The translations under genes were made by a program, and so were the position numbers. Below, piece by piece: positions 14,497-22,658 of a DNA stretch of 57,981 nt (within the stretch, counting starts at the first letter, position 1; every line of letters starts with the position of its first letter). A model generated the notes under the pieces. The model made no database searches and was not told the DNA's origin. It saw only the letters and a program-made list of their open reading frames with translations. Source of the DNA: CAZBDU01 sp964490725 (GTDB lineage Bacteria > Spirochaetota > Spirochaetia > SZUA-6 > DRHE01); NCBI GenBank assembly GCA_964490725.1, contig CAZBDU010000029.1:1-57981 (forward strand), given 5' to 3'.

Positions 14497-15159
14497 ATGG
14501 ACAGGATGGGCTCGAAAGCGTGCGCGCTCCTCGCCGTTGGTGGGGAAGGGCCCAAGCGGGCCGTGATAGCTGCCGAGGTAGCCCGTGCGCGGTTCGTTGT
14601 GGCAGCCGACTCGGGGTTCGATCTGGTGCTCCGGCTCGGGATAGAGCCGGACCTGGTGGTCGGAGACATGGACTCCCTGGCCTCCGGCGACAGGCTGCGC
14701 AGCCTGCCGGCCGGGCGGGTGCGGATCTTCCCCCCGGACAAAGACGAAACCGACACGGAGATCGGGCTGCGGCTGCTCGGTGAGCTGGGCTACCAGGAGG
14801 TGACCATGATCGGCGGCGGCGGCGGCCGGCTGGATCACCTGGTGGGGATCTTGAGCCTTTTCGAGCGCGACTTCCACCCGCGTGCCTGGTATACCGCCAG
14901 GGAGCACGTAGAGGTCATCGAGGGGGAGCTGGTCTTCGGCGAGTGGAGCGGACAGACGGTCTCTTTCTTTCCCCTGGGGCAGGCAGCGGAGGGCCTTTAC
15001 TCCGAGGGACTGAAGTGGCCCCTGGACGGGCTGAGCTGGCGGCGCGGACAGGCCGGCATCAGCAATCTGGTCACCTCCCGCACCGGCAGGGTGGGGGTCC
15101 GGCGGGGACGGCTGCTCATGATCCGCTCTTTTCTGGAGGATGGACGGGCCCATGCCTGA
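14497..15159 (+). CDS. thiN: Thiamine pyrophosphokinase
   Basis: This kinase converts thiamine to thiamine pyrophosphate with ATP. The ~220 residues show ARFVVAADSGFDLVLRLGIEPDLVVGDMDSL, summarised here by its keys AADSG and GDMDS, then DKDETDTEIGL and IGGGGGRLDHL, all active-site motifs of the family. The start is 14497 (MDRMGSK) or, if the mRNA is truly leaderless from ~14500, ATG 14506. It overlaps the next gene by 20 nt. No other thiamine genes are adjacent, suggesting salvage of imported thiamine. Confidence 0.93.
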   Translation: MDRMGSKACALLAVGGEGPKRAVIAAEVARARFVVAADSGFDLVLRLGIEPDLVVGDMDSLASGDRLRSLPAGRVRIFPPDKDETDTEIGLRLLGELGYQEVTMIGGGGGRLDHLVGILSLFERDFHPRAWYTAREHVEVIEGELVFGEWSGQTVSFFPLGQAAEGLYSEGLKWPLDGLSWRRGQAGISNLVTSRTGRVGVRRGRLLMIRSFLEDGRAHA

Positions 15160-16942
15160 CGGCGTGCCGGAGAGAACAAAGCTCGAAGAGATCTCGGCGG
15201 AGCTGCCCGAGAGGGAGCGCCGGGAGCTCCTGGCGAAGATCAGCAAGACCGCGGAGCGCGGCGAGACCGAGGAAATCGCCCGGGTGGAGCTGCCCAAGGA
15301 GGAGCGCGAGCGAATCCTCGCACAGGAGATGAGCCGCCTTTCGGCCTGGGAACGGTTTCTGATCTGGCTGAGCCGGCTGTTCACGGGCAGGTCCAAGCGC
15401 GATGTCTTCCTCTCTCATAAGCTCAGGAGCCTCAAGAGGGCCATCAAGCAGAAGAACCCCGGGATCACCGGATTCGAAACCCGCAACCTCACGCCGCGGT
15501 TCGCCCGCCAGCTGTTCGATCTCCATGCGGCAGTCTTCCCCCTGAAGGGAGTGTTCCAGCACTTTTCCATGGACCAGGAGTTCCGCGGTGAGGCGGTGAG
15601 GCGGCTCATGCAGGCCAGGCACGAGGGAGTCAAGGAGGAGCTGGAAGAGTTCGTCCCCATGGAGGAGATGGAGACCATCTACGCCGACACCGGCGGCGAC
15701 GAGGAGATCAGGAAGCAGATCCTGCGTCGCTACAACGAGTACGTGCGCTCCATTCCGGACAGGCTCTTCAAGGAGCTGGAGGAGGGGATCAAGCCCCTCG
15801 TGTATCTGCGCGCGCTGGTGCTGTTCCCCTTTTCCGGGCTTTTCCGGCACTTCAACTACTACCTGGGGGATCGGCTGGACGACAAGTACCCGTACTTCGA
15901 TCACGCGCCGGTGATGCTGATGCTAGATCTGCTGGAACGCCTCTGCTACGCCACCTACCTGGCGCTGAAGCTCGGGGCGGGCTGGTTCTGCCACGAGGAA
16001 ATCCTTCGCTTCCACGTGGCCAGCGCCCTGGAGCTGGAGGAGGGGCGCCAGCCGGATCAGGAGGAGCTCGCCGAGGAAGCAGCCGAGCTTGCCGCATCTC
16101 TGCGCAACGCCTTCGAGGTGTTGGGCCGCTTCGACTCCAGGACCAACCTGCTGGATCTGATCCGCTACTTCCGCAAGGACCCCTACTATCGGCTGGTCTT
16201 CGGCGTGCCCCGGCTGAACGTCAAGGCGCTGTACACCGCGGGTCTGAGAGAGCACCTGATGGAGCAGCTGGAGGAGCGCATGCCGGCGATACGCCGCAAC
16301 GTGGTGGAGCGCAAGATCCGGGAGATCTTCAAGACGGACCAGCTCCTGGAGCTGTTCTACTACAACGAACAGGCCAACTTCGACTACCTGAAGCTGGGAC
16401 TGCCCTACTTCAGCTACCCGAAATCGCTGCGGCTGCTCTACAACTTCCTCTCCCGCCTGTACAAGGGCTACATACAGGAGATCGTGCAGATCGTGAACAC
16501 CTACGTTCTGCAGACCAACCGCATCATGCAGAACCGCCTCATGCAGTGCGCCGCCGGCCTGGAAGAGCTGGAGGCCAAGATCGTTCTGCTGGACCGCTCG
16601 CTGGGCCCGGAGGAGGACGACGGCAAGGCGCTGATGCGCTACCGGCATCGGATCGCTTCGGACATCGGACAGCAGAAGCTGTACCGGGGGCTGGTGGCCC
16701 AGAAGGACCGGGAAGCAAGAGAGATGCTGGACCGGGGCGAGGAGAGCATGCTGTGCGTCAAGCGGGTGTTCGACGACACGGCCGCCAGTCCCATGGAGAG
16801 CGTGAGGTCCGTGCTCAAGACCATCCATTTCTACCACGGGAAGAATCAGACGCTGGCGAGTCTGCTGCGCTACGGCTCAGAGCTGATCCGGGACTATCAC
16901 GAGCTGCACCTTCAGCTGTTGGAGACGGAGAAGGGGCTCTGA
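15140..16942 (+). CDS. Large spirochaete-type protein of unknown function (DUF5312-like)
   Basis: A 600-residue, charge-rich, largely helical protein. It resembles a spirochaete-restricted uncharacterised family (I believe DUF5312); no catalytic motif is seen. Recognisable stretches include LSAWERFLIWLSRLFTGRSKR (~residues 68-87), FPFSGLFRHFNYYLGD and LGLPYFSYPKSLRLLYNFLS. There is no signal peptide or clear membrane span, so it is probably cytoplasmic. The start is ATG 15140 or 15152; GGAGG abuts the first and is 12 nt from the second. It is co-transcribed with thiN. Its 3' end overlaps the convergent HIT gene by 31 nt. Confidence 0.8.
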   Translation: MDGPMPDGVPERTKLEEISAELPERERRELLAKISKTAERGETEEIARVELPKEERERILAQEMSRLSAWERFLIWLSRLFTGRSKRDVFLSHKLRSLKRAIKQKNPGITGFETRNLTPRFARQLFDLHAAVFPLKGVFQHFSMDQEFRGEAVRRLMQARHEGVKEELEEFVPMEEMETIYADTGGDEEIRKQILRRYNEYVRSIPDRLFKELEEGIKPLVYLRALVLFPFSGLFRHFNYYLGDRLDDKYPYFDHAPVMLMLDLLERLCYATYLALKLGAGWFCHEEILRFHVASALELEEGRQPDQEELAEEAAELAASLRNAFEVLGRFDSRTNLLDLIRYFRKDPYYRLVFGVPRLNVKALYTAGLREHLMEQLEERMPAIRRNVVERKIREIFKTDQLLELFYYNEQANFDYLKLGLPYFSYPKSLRLLYNFLSRLYKGYIQEIVQIVNTYVLQTNRIMQNRLMQCAAGLEELEAKIVLLDRSLGPEEDDGKALMRYRHRIASDIGQQKLYRGLVAQKDREAREMLDRGEESMLCVKRVFDDTAASPMESVRSVLKTIHFYHGKNQTLASLLRYGSELIRDYHELHLQLLETEKGL

Positions 16943-17418
16943 GCCATCGCCTCCCGCATGCGGCGCACCGTTTCCCGCGGCTCTTCCACCAGCACCCGTT
17001 TCCCGGCGATCAGGTCCGCAATCCCGAGCTCCCGGGGAAAGCGGGGAATGACGTGCAGGTGCAGGTGATCGATGGATGCGCCGGCCGCCCCTCCCATGTT
17101 GTACCCTATGTTGTACCCCGCCGGCCGGTGGAGCCTGTCCAGCAGGTCCAGCAGGTAGCGCTGCAGCCTGGCCAGGTGCAGCTCCTCGGCTGCGGTGAGC
17201 TCTCGGATGTCCTGGATGTGCCTTGCCGGAAACAGGAGCAGGTGACCGGGGTTGTAGGGGTAGAGATTGACGGAGGCGAGGAACAGCGAGTCCCGGTGCA
17301 CCGTCAGGTCGACCACGCGGTCGTCCTCGTCCCGCACCAGGCAGAGAATGCAGCCCTCGGGCTTGGTTCCTTTGACGTAGGCGTATTTCTCGAAGTTGAA
17401 GAAGTATTCGCGGCTCAC
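16912..17418 (-). CDS. HIT-family nucleotide hydrolase/transferase
   Basis: A 168-residue histidine-triad protein. The catalytic triad is in IDHLHLHVIPRF (~residues 118-129), and a CxxC (GCILCLVRDEDD) near the N terminus is typical of the zinc-containing Ap4A/FHIT-like subgroup. Members hydrolyse or phosphorolyse dinucleoside polyphosphates or AMP conjugates. GTG 17418 overlaps the stop of the upstream SPFH gene (GTGA), so the two are translationally coupled. Confidence 0.92.
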   Translation of the reverse strand: MSREYFFNFEKYAYVKGTKPEGCILCLVRDEDDRVVDLTVHRDSLFLASVNLYPYNPGHLLLFPARHIQDIRELTAAEELHLARLQRYLLDLLDRLHRPAGYNIGYNMGGAAGASIDHLHLHVIPRFPRELGIADLIAGKRVLVEEPRETVRRMREAMAQSPFSVSNS

Positions 17419-18290
17419 TGACTTCCGGAACTCTTGGACTCCTGAAGGATGGAGCTGAGATCGAACTCCGGAACGCTGAACTCCTTGTTGCCGGCCAGCT
17501 TGTCGATGTACATGGCCTTGAGCAGAACCGGGTACTTGGTGAGCAGCTCTCCGTACTGGCCCAGCGTCTTGAGGACCTCGGCCTGCTGGGCCTGCTGTGC
17601 CTGGACGGACTGCTGCTCCTGGGCCACCCGCGCCGCGGCGGCGTTGCGCGCTTCGTCGCGGGCCGCCACCAGGCTCTGATACGAGTCGCGGGCCAGCCGG
17701 TAGAGCTGGAGGTCGGGCACCGCGAGATCCTGCACCTCGAGGGACAGCACCTCCAGGTCGGAGAACTGCCCGGCCAGGGACTGTTCCAGCTGCTTCTGCC
17801 ACCCGCTGTTCCCCGCCAGCCCCGCCCCGGCCTCCAGCGCCTGCTGGCGGACGTACCCCGCCGCCTGCTGGCTCACCTGGCCGTAGTACTGGGACAGCGT
17901 CTCCGGGGTGAGCTTTTCCTGCGCAACGAGGCGGGGGAGGCTCTGGGGTTTGATCCGCAGCTGCATCTGGATCTGCCCCTGCAGCGTGAAGCTGGGCTTG
18001 TCCGGCAGGACGGAGGAGTACAGGTCTGCGGAAGGAAGCTGCGTGTCGAAGCTCACCTTCTCAGTTTGAGGATGGAGGTCGAAACGGTAGATCGTCATGT
18101 TCGTGGGGATGAGCCGTTCCCAGCGCCAGGTGAACTTCCCGGGCTCTGTCACGTGCCGGTCGTAGCCGCCGGTCTTGGTGAAGATCACCGCGTAGGTCTC
18201 CGGCGGCAGGAGGATCTGGACCCAGCCGAAGTAGAAGACCACACCCGCCAGGATCACGAGGATCACCAGCGTTACGATTGCTCCTCTCAT
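17415..18290 (-). CDS. SPFH/band-7-like membrane protein
   Basis: The 291 residues begin with one N-terminal transmembrane helix (VTLVILVILAGVVFYFGWV, residues ~6-24). An SPFH-like domain follows (ILLPPETYAVIFTKTGGYDR, FTLQGQIQMQLRI, LEVLSLEVQDLAVPDL), then a Gln/Ala-rich coiled coil (RVAQEQQSVQAQQAQQAEVL). Such proteins form membrane-associated oligomers that organise lipids or control proteases. The ATG at 18290 has GAGG just upstream. It overlaps the HIT gene. The SPFH-HIT pairing has no known functional meaning. Confidence 0.78.
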   Translation of the reverse strand: MRGAIVTLVILVILAGVVFYFGWVQILLPPETYAVIFTKTGGYDRHVTEPGKFTWRWERLIPTNMTIYRFDLHPQTEKVSFDTQLPSADLYSSVLPDKPSFTLQGQIQMQLRIKPQSLPRLVAQEKLTPETLSQYYGQVSQQAAGYVRQQALEAGAGLAGNSGWQKQLEQSLAGQFSDLEVLSLEVQDLAVPDLQLYRLARDSYQSLVAARDEARNAAAARVAQEQQSVQAQQAQQAEVLKTLGQYGELLTKYPVLLKAMYIDKLAGNKEFSVPEFDLSSILQESKSSGSQ

Positions 18291-18349
18291 GCGCCTCGAC
18301 TCCTGCCCCCAATAATCGTGGAAATCCCCTGGAAAAGCAAGGGCGGCCA

Positions 18350-18414
18350 TGGGGGGCGGCCAGGGGCACGGGGGGCCGGCAAGGGCGGGCGGTGGGGGGC
18401 GGCCAGGGGCACGG
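18350..18414. repeat. 22-bp direct repeat, two copies
   Basis: Identical 22-bp G-rich units at 18350-18371 and 18393-18414 (core GGGGGGCGGCCAGGGGCACG) are separated by 21 bp. They lie in the divergent intergenic region upstream of the SPFH gene. Confidence 0.8.
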
Positions 18415-18452
18415 CCGGCGGCCGGCGGGGGCGGGTGCGGCGCAGGGTCCGC

Positions 18453-18481
18453 CTGACCCGCTCCGTCAAACGGTGTATACT
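18453..18481 (+). promoter_or_regulatory. Leaderless promoter of the small membrane protein gene
   Basis: CTGACC (18453-18458), 17-bp spacer, TATACT (18476-18481). Predicted +1 is 18488, two bases before the ATG at 18490. Confidence 0.6.
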
Positions 18482-18489
18482 CGGGGCCG

Positions 18490-18840
18490 ATGCAGAGCAA
18501 CCTTCACCGGCGGGCGGAATGGGCGTTCGTGCTGCACACGCTGTCCCGTGTTCTGGGCCGGGCCACCGTGTTCTTCTTCCTGCTGTCTCTCTTGCTGCTG
18601 GGCCTGTATCTGCTGGGCAACTTCCAGGAGTTTCTTGACTCCACCCAGGTCTTCCTGCTGGAGATGCTCAAGGTCACCCTCACCGCGGAGATTTTCCTGG
18701 GACTGTGCGTGATGGTAGTACTGTTCGTGGTCAGGCAGAGCCTGGCCGTGCTCAGGCTGGCGTTGACCTTCCTGTCGGTGGTCTTCTCCTATCTGCTGCT
18801 GCTCTTCCTCCAGTTCCTCACCTCCTGGCTGACCCTGTAG
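18490..18840 (+). CDS. Small integral membrane protein, unknown
   Basis: A 116-residue protein with three predicted membrane helices (about residues 26-44, 68-86 and 90-113; for example FFFLLSLLLLGLYLLG and VVFSYLLLLFLQFL). No known family is recognised. It begins at ATG 18490, directly at a predicted transcription start, and is followed by a GC hairpin, so it appears to be a monocistronic unit. Confidence 0.7.
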   Translation: MQSNLHRRAEWAFVLHTLSRVLGRATVFFFLLSLLLLGLYLLGNFQEFLDSTQVFLLEMLKVTLTAEIFLGLCVMVVLFVVRQSLAVLRLALTFLSVVFSYLLLLFLQFLTSWLTL

Positions 18841-18872
18841 GACTGCTCGGGATCACGGGCCGTGCTGCCCGC

Positions 18873-18897
18873 GCGGCACCGGCGGGCGCCGTGCCGC
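18873..18897 (+). terminator. GC-rich hairpin, possible terminator
   Basis: An ~11-bp stem with one bulged C (GCGGCA/TGCCGC outside, CGGCG/CGCCG inside). There is no U-tract. It lies between the membrane protein gene and the next promoter. Confidence 0.35.
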
Positions 18898-18908
18898 CGT
18901 CCCCGTCG

Positions 18909-18936
18909 TTGACAGCGGCCGGAGCGCTGGTATACT
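18909..18936 (+). promoter_or_regulatory. Promoter of the Fe-ADH/aroH/glgA unit
   Basis: A perfect TTGACA (18909-18914), 16-bp spacer, TATACT (18931-18936). The predicted +1 near 18943 leaves a short leader containing AGGAG. Confidence 0.75.
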
Positions 18937-18958
18937 TGGATCTCCGATAGGAGCAATC

Positions 18959-20125
18959 ATGATGAGAAGCTTTACCCTCGACCTGCCTCGCGGCGTAGAG
19001 TTTGGCCCTGGCGCGCGGCGGCGGCTGCCGGATCTGGCGGCGCGCTACGGCCGGCGGCTCCTTCTGTTGAGCGGCGCGGGCCACCTGGAGCGCTCGGGCA
19101 GGCTCGCGGAGCTCACCGGCCTGCTTCAGGACTTTGATCTGCAGCACCTGGCCTGTCCGCCGGGCGAGCCCACCAGCGAGGGCATCCAGGAGCTGCTGGG
19201 GCAGGCCAGGCCGTTCGGTGCGGAGGTGCTGGTGGCCGCCGGCGGGGGATCGGTGCTGGACACCGCCAAGGCGCTGAGCGGCCTGCTGCCCGCGGGGGGG
19301 CGGGTGGATGACTATCTGGAAGGGGTGGGCGAGGGGTTGGAGATCCCTGGGGCGGGGATTCCCTGGATAGGGCTTCCCACCACGGCCGGCACCGGAGCGG
19401 AGGTGACCAAGAACGCGGTGCTGCGTTCCCTGGCCACCGGGCTGAAGCGCAGCCTGCGCTCGCCCTTCCTGCTGGCCGCCCACGCGATCGTGGATCCGGA
19501 GCTGACCCTGGACGCCCCGCGGCGGATCACCGGCGTGGCCGGGATGGATGCGCTGACCCAGCTCGTGGAATCCTATCTGTCGCGGAAAGCCGCACCGGTT
19601 CCCCAGGCGCTGGCGCGCCAGGCCTTCCCGGTCATGCTGGAGTCGCTGCGGCGGCTGGCTGCCGACCCGCAAGACCCGGAGGCCCGCAGCGGGGCCGCCT
19701 ACGGGGCCACCATCAGCGGCCTTGCCCTGGCCAACTCGGGGCTGGGGGCGGCCCACGGCTTCGCCTCCGGGTTGGGAGGGATGGCGGAGGTTCCGCACGG
19801 TCTCATCTGCGCCGTGCTCATCCGCCCGGTGCTGCGGGCCAACGCGGGCCTGATCGCGGCGGGCTGCGAAGAGCTGCGCCGGACCACCCTGGAGCGCAGC
19901 GGAGGAGGGGATCGGGAGGCCAAGAGGGATCCGGTGGAGTGGCTGGAGAGCCGGTTTGCGGAGCTGTTCCGGTTGTACGAGCTGCCGGAGAATCTGGCGG
20001 AATACGGGATCGATCGCGCCCTGATTCCGGAGATCGCGCGGCGGTCCTCCGGGAGCAGCATGTCGGGCAACCCCCGGGAGCTCGACCTGGAGGAGCGGGA
20101 GCGGCTGCTTTCGTCGGTGATCTGA
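18959..20125 (+). CDS. Iron-containing-type alcohol dehydrogenase
   Basis: A 388-residue group III (Fe-ADH) dehydrogenase. The NAD(P)-binding domain has AAGGGSVLDTAKAL (~residues 98-111) and GLPTTAGTGAEVT. The metal domain has GMDALTQLVESYLS (~195-208) and GAAHGFASGLGGMAEVPHG. In the family the metal is held by Asp and three His. Here the second ligand position, His in GMDALTH, is Gln, so the metal site is altered or this is a subfamily with different ligation. The substrate is unknown; such enzymes reduce aldehydes in fermentation. The start is ATG 18959 or 18962. It is followed closely by aroH. Confidence 0.9.
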   Translation: MMRSFTLDLPRGVEFGPGARRRLPDLAARYGRRLLLLSGAGHLERSGRLAELTGLLQDFDLQHLACPPGEPTSEGIQELLGQARPFGAEVLVAAGGGSVLDTAKALSGLLPAGGRVDDYLEGVGEGLEIPGAGIPWIGLPTTAGTGAEVTKNAVLRSLATGLKRSLRSPFLLAAHAIVDPELTLDAPRRITGVAGMDALTQLVESYLSRKAAPVPQALARQAFPVMLESLRRLAADPQDPEARSGAAYGATISGLALANSGLGAAHGFASGLGGMAEVPHGLICAVLIRPVLRANAGLIAAGCEELRRTTLERSGGGDREAKRDPVEWLESRFAELFRLYELPENLAEYGIDRALIPEIARRSSGSSMSGNPRELDLEERERLLSSVI

Positions 20126-20137
20126 GGGAGGAGCCAG

Positions 20138-20500
20138 GTGATTCGCGCGGTTCGCGGAGCGATCCAGGCCGGGTCGGACAGCAGGGAGAGCATCGAGGAG
20201 GCTGCGTCTCGGCTGCTCGGGGAGATCGCCCTGCTGAACAGGCTGGACGAGTCGCGGGTGATAAGCATCCTCTTCTCGGTGACCGCCGACCTCACCGCCG
20301 CCAATCCGGCCACGGGGCTGCGCCGCGCCGGCTACGGGGAGACGGCCCTGTTCTGCCTCCAGGAAGCGCGGAGCGAGGGCTCCCTCCCGCGAATGATCCG
20401 GGTGCTGGTGACCTACCGCGGGCCCTGGTGGCGGCGTCCCCGGCCGGTCTACCTGGACGGCGCGGAAGCGCTGCGGCCGGACCTGTTCGGCCCGGGTTGA
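20138..20500 (+). CDS. aroH: Chorismate mutase, AroH type
   Basis: A 120-residue monofunctional chorismate mutase of the trimeric AroH fold, converting chorismate to prephenate for Phe/Tyr synthesis. Features are IRAVRGAIQAGSDSRESIEE at the start, SILFSVTADLTAANPA in the middle and LPRMIRVLVTYRG near the end, including the conserved active-site Arg in AVRGA. The GTG start at 20138 follows GAGGAG. It is 12 nt after the ADH stop and 14 nt before glgA, so co-transcribed, though no pathway link to its neighbours is obvious. Confidence 0.92.
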   Translation: MIRAVRGAIQAGSDSRESIEEAASRLLGEIALLNRLDESRVISILFSVTADLTAANPATGLRRAGYGETALFCLQEARSEGSLPRMIRVLVTYRGPWWRRPRPVYLDGAEALRPDLFGPG

Positions 20501-20513
20501 AGAGCGGCCGGGC

Positions 20514-22133
20514 ATGAGCCTGCGGCGGGGGGTCTGGCACCTGGCTCGGGAATACCTCGGCGTGGCCGAGGCCGGCGGCGTGAAGGACATGGTGGCCGGC
20601 CTGGCGGAGAGCCTGGCCGGGCAGGGGGTGTCCACCTCGGTGAGCCTGCCCTGCTACGGGTTCGTGGATTGGAAGCGCCTGGGGGCCGTGGCGGAGGCGG
20701 AGCTCACCCTGGAGATGCCGGCCAGGCCCGACGCCTCCCCGCCGCGGGAAGAGCCCGTAACGGTCTATTCCCTCGAGCGGAAGGGGGTGAGGATCTACCT
20801 GCTGGCCAGCCCCCGCACGCTGGAGAAGCGTAACGTGTACGTGTACACCGCCGCCGACCAGGCCGAGGATCCCCGCAAGGTGCGGGGCACCGGTCACTGG
20901 GATGCGCACCATCTCAACCTCATCCTGCAGCGGGGCACCCTGGAGCTGGCGCTACGGCTCGGCCGCCAGCCGGACGTGTTTCATTGCCACGACGGCCACG
21001 CCGCCTTTCTGCCGGCCCTGACGCGGGAAATCCCGCGCTACCGCCAGAGCTTCGCGCAGACCCGTTCGGTGGTCACCATCCACAACGCGGGGAGGGGCTA
21101 TCATCAGGAGATCCACGATCCCGCCTTCGCCGGCCAGCTCACGGGCCTGCCCCTGGGTGTGCTCAGCCGTGGGTTCCTGAATCGCACGGTGGATCCCCTG
21201 GTGCTGGGAGCGCTGTACGGGCGGGTCACCACCGTGTCCGAGGGCTACGCCCGGGAGATAGCCAGCGGCAAGCTGGAGGAGCTGACCGGCGGACTGGGAG
21301 CCGCCTTCCGGCGGGCGCGGGTGCGCCTGCTGGGTATCACCAACGGGATCGATCCCCGCCCCTACGACCCGCGGGATTCCAGGCAGTCTGGGCTGCCCGC
21401 GAGGTTCGATCCTTCCCGCGGGGATCTGGCGGGCAAGCGGGAATGCCGGCGGGTGCTGACGGAGGCGGTGGCGGCCGCCGCTTCGGGGGAACGCCTCCCG
21501 GGTGGAGCCTCGCTGGAGGGGTTGTCCGTCCACGGACGCCTGTGCCCGGACCTGCGGCGGCCGCTGTACACCTTCGTGGGCAGGCTCACCGAACAGAAGG
21601 GCCTGGACGTGCTCGTGCCGGCGGTGGGAGAGCTTCTGGCGGGGAGCACAGATGCCCGCTTCCTGCTCCTGGGACAGGGAGACCGTGGCATCGAGGAGGC
21701 GCTTCTGGAGCTCTGCCGGCGCGACTCCGGCGGCAGGCTGGCGGTGATGATCGGCTTCAGCCCCGAGGCCGCCAGGCTGCTGTTTGCCGCGGGGGATTTC
21801 TTCCTGGTGCCTTCCCGCTACGAGCCCTGCGGGCTGACCGATTTCTACGCGCAGATGATGGGGAACATTCCCATCGTGCATCTGGTCGGCGGCCTGCGCA
21901 AGGTGAGGCCGGGGGAAACCGGCTACGGCTTCACCGAGTACAGCTCCCGGGCGCTGGCCGGCCAGATACACCGCAGCCTGGAGGACCACCGGTCACGCCC
22001 GGACCTGCTGGAGGAGATCCGGCGCCGGGCCTTCCGCGAGATCTACGAACGGCACACCTGGGAGCGGGTGGTGCGGCAGTCGTACCTGCCGCTCTACGAG
22101 GAGGCGTGGGCCCGGAAGCCGGCATCCCGCTGA
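20514..22133 (+). CDS. glgA: Glycogen/starch synthase-like glycosyltransferase (GT5)
   Basis: A 539-residue retaining glycosyltransferase with the GT-B fold. The N-terminal donor motif, usually KxGGLxDV, reads EAGGVKDM (~residues 19-26), so the conserved Lys is replaced. Other hallmarks are intact: VFHCHDGHAAFLP, ITNGIDPRPYD, FVGRLTEQKGLDVL and PSRYEPCGLTDFY. GlgA extends alpha-1,4-glucan from ADP-glucose. The changed donor motif leaves room for another sugar nucleotide or a divergent clade. No other glg genes are nearby. It is the last gene of the ADH-aroH unit. Confidence 0.85.
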   Translation: MSLRRGVWHLAREYLGVAEAGGVKDMVAGLAESLAGQGVSTSVSLPCYGFVDWKRLGAVAEAELTLEMPARPDASPPREEPVTVYSLERKGVRIYLLASPRTLEKRNVYVYTAADQAEDPRKVRGTGHWDAHHLNLILQRGTLELALRLGRQPDVFHCHDGHAAFLPALTREIPRYRQSFAQTRSVVTIHNAGRGYHQEIHDPAFAGQLTGLPLGVLSRGFLNRTVDPLVLGALYGRVTTVSEGYAREIASGKLEELTGGLGAAFRRARVRLLGITNGIDPRPYDPRDSRQSGLPARFDPSRGDLAGKRECRRVLTEAVAAAASGERLPGGASLEGLSVHGRLCPDLRRPLYTFVGRLTEQKGLDVLVPAVGELLAGSTDARFLLLGQGDRGIEEALLELCRRDSGGRLAVMIGFSPEAARLLFAAGDFFLVPSRYEPCGLTDFYAQMMGNIPIVHLVGGLRKVRPGETGYGFTEYSSRALAGQIHRSLEDHRSRPDLLEEIRRRAFREIYERHTWERVVRQSYLPLYEEAWARKPASR

Positions 22134-22219
22134 AGAGCTCCCTGGAGGCGGCCGCGATCCGGGCAAGCTGCGCCGCGGCGGTCAGGGTCTTGCGTGAGGT
22201 GGGGCGGCCCCGGGCCCTC

Positions 22220-22238
22220 CCCGCCCCCGCGGGGCGGG
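22220..22238 (+). terminator. GC-rich hairpin after glgA
   Basis: CCCGCCCC pairs with GGGGCGGG around a 3-nt loop. There is no U-tract; it is a possible factor-dependent or weak terminator. Confidence 0.3.
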
Positions 22239-22309
22239 CCGCGGGCCCGCTCTTGAAAAAGCGGGGCAACAATGTATCATTGCGCTCGAGCCTTCCTGCC
22301 ACCACGCTG

Positions 22310-22434
22310 CCCCGAGAGGCACGATTGAGGGATTTCCCGCAGCGGCCAGCATGCCCATGGCCTGTACGCGTGCATTCGCACTTGCCTCCCGCGGCCGCCC
22401 AGGCCCTCGCGATTACCTCATCCGAGAAAGCCAT
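22310..22434 (-). pseudogene. 5' remnant of an HNH endonuclease gene
   Basis: Reading leftward from ATG 22434 the product starts MAFSDEVIARAWAAAGGKCE and continues CTRTGHGHAGRCGKSL. This matches the N-terminal pattern of a family of small HNH nucleases in which a Cys-rich GGKCEC...RC segment precedes the HNH core. The open frame then runs into unrelated GC-rich DNA antisense to glgA, and no AHH/HNH core appears. Promoter (22489-22460) and AAGGA are intact, so the gene seems truncated by deletion of its 3' part. The left boundary is approximate. Confidence 0.6.
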
Positions 22435-22459
22435 GATCTACGTCCTTGGCCTCTCGAAT

Positions 22460-22489
22460 AGTGTAGGGGGTGAAAGAGGCGCTCTTCAA
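22460..22489 (-). promoter_or_regulatory. Promoter of the HNH remnant
   Basis: On the minus strand, TTGAAG (22489-22484), 18-bp spacer, TACACT (22465-22460), then AAGGA eight bases before ATG 22434. Confidence 0.5.
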
Positions 22490-22629
22490 TTGTCGTCGCC
22501 TCGATTCAGGCCCAATTCGGGTATTTCGAAGCCAAGACTCAGGGAATCCCCTACTCCATTCTCGGAGTGTTTCCGTCCGGGACCCGCGCGAGGGACTGAC
22601 GCGTACTTGGTCGATGGCAGACCCCATCC

Positions 22630-22658
22630 TTGACGGCAGTCGGACAGTGGGCTATCTA
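22630..22658 (+). promoter_or_regulatory. Promoter of the DUF6941-type cassette
   Basis: TTGACG (22630-22635), 17-bp spacer, TATCTA (22653-22658). The predicted +1 near 22665 gives a ~31-nt leader to ATG 22696. Confidence 0.55.
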
